The translations under genes and the position numbers were made by a program. Below the pieces are notes generated by a model that saw nothing but the letters and a program-made list of their open reading frames with translations, was not told the DNA's origin and did no database searches. From contig NC_133105.1 of assembly GCF_022965805.1 (NCBI RefSeq), positions 30,954,311 to 31,018,310 of the forward strand: DNA of 64,000 bases. Reading direction: 5' to 3'. Source of the stretch: Primulina eburnea. Its lineage: Eukaryota > Streptophyta > Magnoliopsida > Lamiales > Gesneriaceae. Every line of letters starts with the position of its first letter. Position 1 is the stretch's first letter. Positions 55,215 to 64,000 of this stretch are shown here, piece after piece.

Positions 55215-56828
55215 GAAAATTGCAGATTTTTAAATAAAAAAAAAAATTTTTTTTGTTGCAGATTTTTAAAAAAATTATTACAAATTTTTAATAGGGGCGA
55301 CGACGATGACGGCTAGGGTTTCCAAAAGTGTTTTGGAGAATCTTAGTATCATGGGCCTTGAGATGTTGGGCCATTGGATGGACAACATAATTTGTGAAAT
55401 TTAAATGGGCCAAAATATTTTTGGTGAAAAATGGTTTTTGGGCCCTTAAGTTTAAATTTAAAATTGTTGCACATATTTTCTCATAAAATAAATAATTGAA
55501 GTTGGACTTTAATTATTCATAGTAAATTGTGATTTACAAGAAATTCGATTATAAGTAAATTAATTTGAAAGTAGACAAAGGAGTTTGTATACTTTGTTAA
55601 TTTAATTTATAATTGTGGCGGTTAGTGATTGGATCAAGATATATAATATTGGATCAATTAATTATAGTGATAATTAATTGATGGTGTATGATATGTGATA
55701 TTATGCATGAAGGATGATCAAAAGCCCAAGCCCAATTTGCTAGGTGTATGCTAGGATATTTGTGTTGAATGATTGTAATAATTATCAATTTAAAGTGGGC
55801 TTGGTTTATGGCCCGTTCCCACCCCCATGAGATGTATCCCTATGTGCCATGGATATTTAATTGTAAATATTAGAATAGTGGAAGATCAAGATTGGAAGAT
55901 GGTGGCCTTGGTGATTATGAAGATCGAAAACATGTAATATTGGATGCTAATGTAATAATGTAGTTGCATTTGCATCCCGTGCATTTACCCTAGGATTGGA
56001 CCTAAGCCCGTGTTTAGCTCACACGGGCCATTAGTTTTGGGGCAATTGATCATCCTTGTACTGTTTTCTATTTATAATATATGCATGATATGTTATAAAT
56101 AATGAGTATGTGCGTTATTATTATTATAATAACAAAGTTGCATGAATCCGGCAAACATACGATCAAACATGGCGAGCTTTTAAAATAAAATTAATGATGA
56201 GACCTTTCAAAATTAAAAAACCCTCATTTTGAATAAGATTCAAAATTAATATCAAGTCCGAAAAGGGGAATTATAAATTTGTTTATAATTTCCTTGTCTT
56301 CCATCGACAATGGATGCATGATGAACGCTACCCGTGCTCGGGGCTCGGCTCATATTATTGAGGGGGCCCTGGGTGCTGGAAAGCTGTGACATCCATTGAC
56401 ATGGTGATGTGAACTACGTGGAACTCCCATGATTTCGGCTCATATTATTGAGGGAACTCATGGCGACCGTCCATTAAGGTTCAATATCGATGGGTTAGGC
56501 TTGACACGTAAAGATGAACGACGTCATATTATTGGGTCCTAATCAAACGTGAAACAAAAGTATACGTAGAGGGTTACATGGCGATGCAATTGGAAACTAC
56601 CTTTTAGGAGTTGTGATGGCCGATATTATTCGGGATCACAATTCGCTAATTGGACCTTACGTACCTACTGAGGAAAGTGTTTCCCGTTTTCACTAGAGGG
56701 TAGTGAAAATGTTAAAACAGTGGGAGCGATAATTTATAAAGTAAAAGTCCAAACTTTATATCTTATTAAATATTTTAAAATAGTCATTAACATTTATCTG
56801 TTTTACTTTTCAGTACAAATCTGTGACA
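55215..56828 (+). other. CopB untranslated leader, with repeated CATATTATT motif
   Basis: About 1.6 kb without a gene. A stretch at about 55797-55840 (GTGGGCTTGG and CCCGTTCCCACCCCC) is nearly identical to CopA. The CATATTATTG motif recurs at about 56350, 56440, 56526 and 56631 with surroundings matching CopA, including CTCATGGCGACCGTC after the second. Such conservation in non-coding sequence between diverged subfamilies suggests function at RNA or promoter level. Confidence 0.7.
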
Positions 56829-59800
56829 ATGTCATCAATTCGCAACCCGTTTTCGGTTATTCTCGAAAAACACGTTCTAACCGGACCTAACTATATCACT
56901 TGGCTAAGAAATTTAAAGATCGTCCTAAACTCGGAGAGAATCGCATACACACTGACTGAGTCGCCCCCTGATGAGGCTCCGACTGACTGCAGTCCCGAGG
57001 AACTGCAGACCTACAAGGATTGGTGCGACCATGACTTGAAGGCCAAGTGTTACATGCAGGCTTCGATGAACGATGAGCTGCAAAGGCGATTCGAGGATGC
57101 AAAGAATGCTGCTGACATTCATTTGCACCTCAAGGAGCTGTTCGGTGAGCAGACTCGGCCTTTGAGGCATGCCACAGTAAAGGAGCTCATCACTTTACGC
57201 ATGCGAGATGGGACTTCGGTCCATGAGCATGGCCTAAAGTTGATTGGGCTCGTGGACAAGCTCGTGGGCATGGATTTGATCTTGCCATCAGAGTTGACCA
57301 CGGATGTGCTACTGTTGTCACTGCCTAGCTCTTTCGATCCTTTTGTCGTGAACTTCAATATGAACAAGCTCGAGCCCAGCCTTGAAGAGTTGGTGAACAT
57401 GCTTGTAACCTTTGAGTCCACCATCAAGAAGGAGAAGTCGGTTCTTTATGTGGGCTCTTCATCTGGCACGAAGACCGGTCCACATGGGAAGGGAAAGAAG
57501 CGTGCTTTCCAGCGCCCCAAGAAGAGCGAGCCCTTGAAGAGGCAGACTCCGAGTCCCGTAGTGGCAGCCGCGCCAGCCAAGGCTGAGAAGACTGTTGACA
57601 TCTGTCACCACTGCAAGAAGCCTGGACATTGGAGGCGTAACTGCAGGGAATATCTTGCGCAGAAGGGTTCTGGCAAAGGTATGTTCTACATTGAAGTGAA
57701 TATCTCCATTAACTCTACTTCTTGGGTATTGGATACCGGCTGTGGCTCACATCTCTGTAATGATTTGCAGGTGATGGGAAGAAGTAGGAAGCTCAGGGAA
57801 GGTGAGACCTTCTTGAGGTTGGGCAATGGAGCAAGGGTTGCTGCCAAGGCTGTGGGAGATGTTTATTTATGTTTGAACAATGATTTTAATTTGGTTTTAA
57901 GAGATGTTTTATTTGTACCAGACTTGATCAAAAACATTATTTCCATTCCTATGCTTGATATCGATGGATTTTCTTGTTTATTTGGCAAAGGTGTTTGCAA
58001 TATTTACAAGAATGAATGTTTAGTTGGTACCGGTGAACTTGAAAACAATCTCTACACCTTAAAATTAAAAGATATTCCACTTAACAATGTCCAAACAATA
58101 ACAACAACAAATAAGCGCAAACAAGATACTCTTAATTCGGCACAATTATGGCATGCTCGATTAGGTCATATATCCCTAAGAAGGATGAACAAGTTAGTGG
58201 GAGTTGGCATGTTTGATGTGTCCGATATTAATGCTCTCACGACTTGTGAATCCTGTCTGAAAGGAAAGATGACCAAAATTCCCTTTAAGGGCCATGCGGA
58301 GCGAGCCAAAGGGTTATTGGATTTGATCCATACCGATGTGTGCGGTCCGCTTAGCATCACCACTAAGCATGGACATGCCTACTTCATCACCTTTACCGAT
58401 GACCATTCGAGGTATGGGTATGTGTATTTGATGAAATACAAGTCTGAAGCCTTTGAAAGGTTCAAAGAATTCAGAAGTGAAGTAGAGAAGCAATTGGGAC
58501 GAAGCATCAAGACACTTCGATCGGATCGAGGTGGTGAGTACTTGAGTGCCGAGTTCCAAGAGTATCTTAGAGAGAATGGGATTCTCTCGCAGTGGACTCC
58601 GCCCGCTACACCGCAGTTAAATGGTGTTTCGGAGCGTCGTAACCGGACTTTGATGGACATGGTTCGGTCTATGATGGGGTTCACGGAGTTGCCGCCATCC
58701 TTTTGGGGATATGCGCTTGAAACAGCGGCACTGTTGTTGAACAATGTCCATACAAAGGCAGTTGACAAGACTCCATATGAGATATGGATGGGTAAGCCTC
58801 CCAAGTATTCTTATCTTAGAATATGGGGGTTTCCTGCTTATGTGAAGCAGACAGTGGGAGATAAATTGGATAGTCGATCCATTTTATGCTACTTTGTGGG
58901 ATATCCAAGGAATTCCATTGGATATTATTTCTATCATCCTCAAGAAACAAAGGTGTTTGTTTCTAGGAACGCAACCTTTTTGGAAAAGGAATTTCTATTG
59001 GATAGAAAAGGCGAGATGATAGAACTCGAAGAGGTTCGAGAGACACCCACAGTTGTAGAACCCACACCCGAGAAGCCAAGTGAGGAGATTCAAGCTCCTA
59101 GAAGAACCGAGAGAGTCTCGAGACCACCTGTGAGGTATGGTCTGCTTCTTGAAGAGGACCATGATGAGCCTAATCTTGGATGTGATCCAAGGACCTTCAA
59201 GGAAGCGTTATCGGATGCCGATTCATCCAAATGGCTTGAAGCAATGGAATCTGAGATGAATTCCATGCATTCGAACCAAGTGTGGAATCTTGTGGATCCA
59301 CCTGAGGGAACTGTTCCCATAGGGTGTAAATGGATTTACAAGAGGAAACTTGGGGTGGATGGGAAGGTATTGACCTTCAAAGCGCGATTGGTAGCGAAAG
59401 GGTATACTCAAAGACAAGGTGTTGACTATGAGGAAACCTTTTCTCCAGTTGCGATGTTCAAGTCCATTAGGATATTGCTAGCCATAGCTGCATGGTATGA
59501 CTATGAGATATGGCAGATGGATGTAAAGACAGCCTTCCTTAATGGGGATATTAAGGAAGAAATTTACATGTCTCAACCTGAAGGGTTTACATCCATCGGA
59601 AGTGAGCATATGGTATGCAAACTTCAAAGATCTATTTATGGTCTTAAGCAGGCATCGAGGAGCTGGAACCTCAGATTCGATAGTACAATCAAAGAGTTTG
59701 GTTTTACTAAGAATCCTGAGGAACCCTGTGTGTATAAGAAGGTCAGTGGGAGTGCTGTGACATTCCTTGTTCTTTATGTTGATGACATTCTACTCATTGG

Positions 59801-60761
59801 GAATGATGTAGGAATGTTGCAATCAACAAAGATATGGTTAGCAAGTAAGTTCTCAATGCAGGACTTGGGTGAAGCATCTTTTGTATTGGGAATACAGATC
59901 TATAGAGATAGATCAAGAAGATTGCTTGGTCTCACCCAGTCCACATACATTGATACCATCGTGAAGCGGTTCTCGATGGATGAGTCCAAGAGAGGACATC
60001 TACCAATGTGTCATGGCGTGTCCCTATCCAAGTCTATGTCTCCCAAGACTGATGCAGAGATAGCGGCGATGACACGAATTCCGTATGCTTCGGCTATTGG
60101 TAGTATCATGTATGGGATGATATCTACACGTCCTGACGTGGCATTTGCACTAAGTGTAGTGAGTAATTATCAATCCAACCCTGGTCTTCCACACTGGAAA
60201 GCTGTGAAAGACATCCTCAAGTATTTGAGAAGGACCAATAAGTTATTTTTGGTCTATGGGGGTGGAGAACTGAAATTGGAAGGCTATACCGACTCTAGCT
60301 TCCAAAGCGATGTTGATGACTCGAAGTCAACCTCCGGATTCATATTCATGCTCAATGGTGGTGCTGTCTCTTGGAAGAGTTCCAAGCAAGACAGTACTGC
60401 GGATTCCACCACTGAGGCAGAATACATTGCTGCATCGGCTGCAGCAAAGGAGGCTGTTTGGATTAGGAATTTCGTCCAAGAGTTGGGCGTCATTCCTAAT
60501 GGAGTTGCTCCTATCCCGGTGATGTGTGACAACACGGGAGCCATAGCTCAGGCGAAGGAGCCAAGGTCTCATCAGAAGTCCAAACATGTATTGAGAAAGT
60601 ACCACATCCTCAGAGAGATCGTGGAAAGAGGAGATGTCGTGATTGACAAAGTCGGCTCCGCAGATAATGTTGCTGATCCACTAACTAAGCCTTTACCAGG
60701 ACCATCGTTCGAGAAGCATCGCGAGTCAATGGGTCTAAAGTATATAGGTAGTTGGCTCTAG
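56829..60761 (+). CDS. CopB gag-pol polyprotein (Ty1/copia)
   Basis: A single 1310-residue frame from ATG at 56829 (MSSIRNPF); a GTG two codons upstream is open but less likely. It encodes all proteins of a copia element in one polyprotein, cleaved by its own protease. Gag capsid region about 1-230; zinc knuckle CHHCKKPGHWRRNC at 259-272, binding the genomic RNA; aspartic protease with D302 (LDTGCGSH); integrase zinc finger from H442 (LWHARLGHI) to CESC near 478; integrase core D524, D566, E602 with exactly 35 residues between the last two; RT with QMDVKTAF and YVDDILL (D985, D986); RNase H from about 1150 (YTDSSFQSD, then STTEAEYIA) to the C-terminus. No missing catalytic residue, stop or frameshift. 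The length is usual for plant copia elements. Confidence 0.96.
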   Translation: MSSIRNPFSVILEKHVLTGPNYITWLRNLKIVLNSERIAYTLTESPPDEAPTDCSPEELQTYKDWCDHDLKAKCYMQASMNDELQRRFEDAKNAADIHLHLKELFGEQTRPLRHATVKELITLRMRDGTSVHEHGLKLIGLVDKLVGMDLILPSELTTDVLLLSLPSSFDPFVVNFNMNKLEPSLEELVNMLVTFESTIKKEKSVLYVGSSSGTKTGPHGKGKKRAFQRPKKSEPLKRQTPSPVVAAAPAKAEKTVDICHHCKKPGHWRRNCREYLAQKGSGKGMFYIEVNISINSTSWVLDTGCGSHLCNDLQVMGRSRKLREGETFLRLGNGARVAAKAVGDVYLCLNNDFNLVLRDVLFVPDLIKNIISIPMLDIDGFSCLFGKGVCNIYKNECLVGTGELENNLYTLKLKDIPLNNVQTITTTNKRKQDTLNSAQLWHARLGHISLRRMNKLVGVGMFDVSDINALTTCESCLKGKMTKIPFKGHAERAKGLLDLIHTDVCGPLSITTKHGHAYFITFTDDHSRYGYVYLMKYKSEAFERFKEFRSEVEKQLGRSIKTLRSDRGGEYLSAEFQEYLRENGILSQWTPPATPQLNGVSERRNRTLMDMVRSMMGFTELPPSFWGYALETAALLLNNVHTKAVDKTPYEIWMGKPPKYSYLRIWGFPAYVKQTVGDKLDSRSILCYFVGYPRNSIGYYFYHPQETKVFVSRNATFLEKEFLLDRKGEMIELEEVRETPTVVEPTPEKPSEEIQAPRRTERVSRPPVRYGLLLEEDHDEPNLGCDPRTFKEALSDADSSKWLEAMESEMNSMHSNQVWNLVDPPEGTVPIGCKWIYKRKLGVDGKVLTFKARLVAKGYTQRQGVDYEETFSPVAMFKSIRILLAIAAWYDYEIWQMDVKTAFLNGDIKEEIYMSQPEGFTSIGSEHMVCKLQRSIYGLKQASRSWNLRFDSTIKEFGFTKNPEEPCVYKKVSGSAVTFLVLYVDDILLIGNDVGMLQSTKIWLASKFSMQDLGEASFVLGIQIYRDRSRRLLGLTQSTYIDTIVKRFSMDESKRGHLPMCHGVSLSKSMSPKTDAEIAAMTRIPYASAIGSIMYGMISTRPDVAFALSVVSNYQSNPGLPHWKAVKDILKYLRRTNKLFLVYGGGELKLEGYTDSSFQSDVDDSKSTSGFIFMLNGGAVSWKSSKQDSTADSTTEAEYIAASAAAKEAVWIRNFVQELGVIPNGVAPIPVMCDNTGAIAQAKEPRSHQKSKHVLRKYHILREIVERGDVVIDKVGSADNVADPLTKPLPGPSFEKHRESMGLKYIGSWL

Positions 60762-60763
60762 TG

Positions 60764-60775
60764 CAAGTGGGAGAT
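60764..60775 (+). other. CopB polypurine tract
   Basis: CAAGTGGGAGAT, three bases after the stop codon and directly before the 3' LTR. Confidence 0.88.
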
Positions 60776-62563
60776 TGTTAGAGTAGGTGCACGTCGAGCC
60801 AAGTGTTGGCCGACTGTTCACAATGAAACTCTTTGTATAAACGATCTTTATTTTAATAATATTTCAATTTATTAATTTGGCGCATCTTTATCTTTATACC
60901 CATGCTAGTTGCATAGATAAAGTCCTTGAATATACAAATAGTAGAAAGAATATGAGATGCTCATATGATGAGTATCATGAAACTCATATTTGGAATACTG
61001 TATATTCTAAACCGTTCCTAGTCGATTCAGCCGCCACTAAGAAGGATAAAGGCCGCTCGAGTTAGAGACTAGTATCTGCGATGTGAGTACCATGTTTCAT
61101 TGGTAGGGGACATTGTGATGTCCGAACATGCAGATAGGTGCTCCTTGTAGAGTGCACTGAACAACCCTCCATAAAAGGACTTTCCAAGTGGTTCTCACTT
61201 ATCGAGTGGAATAGTCCTGGTTTATGGTTGTACAGAATTAGTCCTTATGACCCGGGACAACATTCAGACTCTATGTGCTAGAATTACACTTTGACTTGTT
61301 TACCGACTCTCATGGGGTCATCAGGTGGCAAGGTTGGGTGTTTTGTCGAAACACATAGGAGTCGATGCATTGTAGCCGGGGATTCACCTCTTACCTACGG
61401 GTATGGATATCCTATGTGTTTTTCATGTATGTGTGGGTTGAAATCTCTGATCAGAGTATGGTGGTAATTATGAAAGGGGTTTCATAGATTACACCATCGA
61501 TGCAACCACAACATGACACATAGTATCGATTCATTGACAACTCTCGATAGACCAATAGTTGTCGAATCGGTCGGGATATATGAGTTGAATGGACCGTACT
61601 GTACGCTAACCATAATTGAATGGTTCTTGCAGGCACTATCATGTGATACCTAGGGAATCACGTAAGCGATGCTGCTAGGCGTTTAACGTGATTGGTTGGG
61701 TACTATCAGACTTGAGTTCTGACGTTCTTACTATCAAGGAGTTGATAAGTAAGAATGGAGCAATTGGGGTATGCTCGAATAAGGACATGTTTAGTCCGAA
61801 TCACATAGAGATGTGAACCCACGGCTAGTTGTATCAATGAACCATTGAGGGCCACACAAGTACTTGCTTTGTAAATCCCGATGAGAAGTAAAATAGTTCA
61901 ATGTGTTGAACGGCTTATAAATGTATTTATAAGCGTTAAGAAAAATAGAAGTATAACTTCTAAGAGAGAAATATAAAATTTAATTTATGGAAGTGTTCCT
62001 AAGATTAAAATTTGGCCAAGTGAATAATGTATTTGAAAATTGTGATTTTCATAAACATTATTATGGACTAAATTAAATTAATTCAAGTGTTGAATTAATT
62101 AAACACTAGTAGACCTAGTAGAGTCTAAATAATTAAATTAATTCAAGTGTTGAATTAATTAAATAATATTGAGTCTTGTAGAACTCAATTAAAATAATTA
62201 TTTAACTAGTAGGACTTGAGTAAAATCAAGTAATATTTAATTAATCTCAAATGTGTTTGAGATAATTAAAATTTAGTCTATGGTTTTTTAATGTGTTAAA
62301 AAACCATATTATATGCATGTCCTTCTAGGGTGTGCTTGTAGATTTGTCTACCAAAGAAGAGCTAAAGTATTCATACTTTAGTTGGAGCCCTTACATCAAC
62401 CTCAAGAGGTTGATAGGTAATCTTTCTTAAACATCCTATGCATGGTGTTTTTGTTTTTGAAATGTAAATATTGCACTTAAACTTGGTGGCCGAAAATTCT
62501 AGTAGAAAATAAAAATTTTTGACTTCCGTTGCGCTTCCGGCCACCGTAACCGGTCTGCTTTCA
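60776..62563 (+). repeat. CopB 3' LTR
   Basis: 1788 bp, same ends as 53211-54998, no net indel. Followed by the right copy of GTTGC. Confidence 0.95.
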
Positions 62564-64000
62564 GTTGCGACACATATAGGAGCCAGTGCATTGTAGTCGG
62601 GGATTCACCGCTCACCTACGGGTGTGGATATCCTGTGTGATTTGATGAATTAATAGTGCATGGAATCTCTGGCCAGAGTATGAGATGTACGTTAGAGAAG
62701 GAGTTCTCAAATAGTACACGCGATGCCACTATTATAGTTATCACATAGTTATCGAATTAATATGCAACCCTCGATGAACCAATGGTTGCAGATTCGATCG
62801 GGATATATGAGATGAAGGGACCGTACTGTGCGTTAATCATAATCGGCTGGTTCTTGCAGGCACTATCAGTGATACCTAGGGGATCATGGGGCGATGCTAC
62901 TAGACGCTCTTACCATGATCCGATGGGTGCAATCAGAAATGAGTTCTGACATTCTCATGATCAAATGTTGGTGCATGGAATGGGGCAAATAAGGGTAAGC
63001 CCAAATAAAGGAAATTGTCCTGAATCAAAAAGAGTTGTGAACCCACGGCTAGCTGTATCCCTGAACCATTGAGGGTCACACAAGCACTGGTTTACTTGTT
63101 CCCGTTGAGATAATAAATTCAATGAGTTGGATTTATAAGAAATAAGTTTGATATGATCAATCGATAAGCTTATAAATAAAGTTTATAAAAGCTTATAGAA
63201 ATTTTGAGAGTATGACTGTTAAGACAGTCAAAGGAGTACACATGCCTTATTTAGACATTGATGATCTCGAAATTAAAGTGTGCATCATAATAAAAGACAA
63301 GTTGAAATTGTCATATAGATGATATTGGATCGTCGATCGGGATTATGATGATATTAATGTAATGGAAGCATAGATCATGGGCTTGTAAGAGTATAAGCTC
63401 ACCATGCTAATTTATTAAAGTTCAATTGGGCTTTAATAATCAAATTATATTTTAATTGAGTTAAAATATAGCCCATTAAGTTTTTATAAAATATGGTATT
63501 GATTTATGTAATATGAAAATATTCATGATACCATAATTTTAGAAGTTTGCACACAAAGAAAATAATATTGCATGATTAGTGGTGTGATATTTTCGAGAAT
63601 CAAATATATGTTGAAATCCATTAACTTAATTAATGTAATTAATTAATGAAACAACAATTAATTAAAATAATAAAATATATTATTTTGGTTAATTTATAAA
63701 TGGCATGACCGAAGGTTTGAGAAATGAGAATTGATTTTCCCAAAAGTTTTCGGTGATAAGGATAAGGCATCCAAATATTTTTGGAATCTTTAAATGACTT
63801 AATTAATTAAGTAAAGTAATGATTAGAAATAATAATAAGGATTTTATCCTTATTTACGTGGATTGCATAAAAAAGCTATGAACAAGGAATTCATCGATTC
63901 GGCTATTCCAATTTTGTTCAATTTCGAAGCTCTCAAAATATTCTCTCCCACATTCTCTCAAAAATCGGCCACTCCAAGTTCGAGGTTGTGCCGGTTTTTT
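62564..64000 (+). repeat. CopA 3' LTR, second part
   Basis: Resumes after the duplication copy and matches 45843 to about 47283 with eight substitutions and a 9-base deletion (near 63800). About 300 bases of the LTR lie beyond the window. Confidence 0.93.

Larger units (their letters stand above)
53211..62563 (+). mobile_element. CopB: full-length Ty1/copia element, apparently intact
   Basis: 9353 bp, inserted in the CopA 3' LTR, with perfect duplication GTTGC (53206-53210 and 62564-62568). Two 1788-bp LTRs, primer binding site, long leader, a single uninterrupted gag-pol frame and polypurine tract. Domain order gag, protease, integrase, RT, RNase H defines Ty1/copia. The lineage is probably Tork/TAR-like (inference). 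LTRs differ at about 22 sites (1.2%). Everything needed for an autonomous element is visible, although activity cannot be judged from sequence. Confidence 0.95.
45287..64000 (+). mobile_element. CopA: degenerate Ty1/copia element, 3' LTR split by CopB and cut by window end
   Basis: 5' LTR 45287-47590, primer binding site, long leader, a heavily damaged gag-pol, polypurine tract, and a 3' LTR that starts at 52655, is interrupted at 53211-62568 by CopB, and runs off the window at 64000. LTR ends, leader motifs and coding order show it is a relative of CopB. Over about 1990 aligned LTR bases I count 13 substitutions and a 9-base indel (about 0.65%), much less damage than in its coding region. 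Confidence 0.93.

Overview
The window is plant nuclear heterochromatin with no host gene that I can support. The evidence is four kinds of plant Ty3/gypsy element (chromoviruses with a C-terminal chromodomain) and two Ty1/copia elements, most using a primer binding site of the initiator-Met tRNA type (TGGTATCAGAGC), packed around a 17.2-kb satellite array. Element names (GypA-D, CopA-B, SatIN) are mine. A eudicot is plausible but species cannot be fixed from the sequence. LTR divergences quoted are counted by eye.

Layout. 1-6984: GypA, a minus-strand chromovirus with frameshifts and stops; its left LTR runs off the window. 6985-24203: SatIN, a tandem array of 46 complete and two partial ~364-bp monomers. 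Each monomer is the catalytic core of a gypsy integrase, cut out of the gene and joined head to tail. Monomer classes recur in a fixed order, giving higher-order repeats of 7-9 monomers (2.5-3.3 kb). Both array edges are exact LTR termini, so the array was probably larger. 24204-41906: a three-layer nest. GypB-outer (LTR 24204-24883 plus 40436-41388, broken gag to 41906) is split by GypB-inner (24884-40435), which is split inside pol by the minus-strand GypC (29563-37343, 5-bp duplication ATTGC). 41907-45286: fragments of another gypsy family (GypD) and an inverted related LTR. 45287-64000: CopA, a degenerate copia, whose 3' LTR is split by CopB (53211-62563, duplication GTTGC), a full-length element with an open 1310-codon polyprotein.

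How it works together. CopB is the only element here with an apparently intact coding set. CopA and GypC have eroded pol but young LTR pairs, which suggests movement in trans by relatives such as CopB or GypA types. Three gypsy LTR families carry clustered GC-rich inverted repeats just upstream of their TATA boxes, and the same 16-bp module is shared by two otherwise unrelated LTR families (GypA and GypB). The candidate new system is the integrase-derived satellite with higher-order organisation: its unit length is close to two nucleosomes and its parent integrase looks CRM-like, so a pericentromeric or centromeric location is a reasonable but unproven hypothesis.
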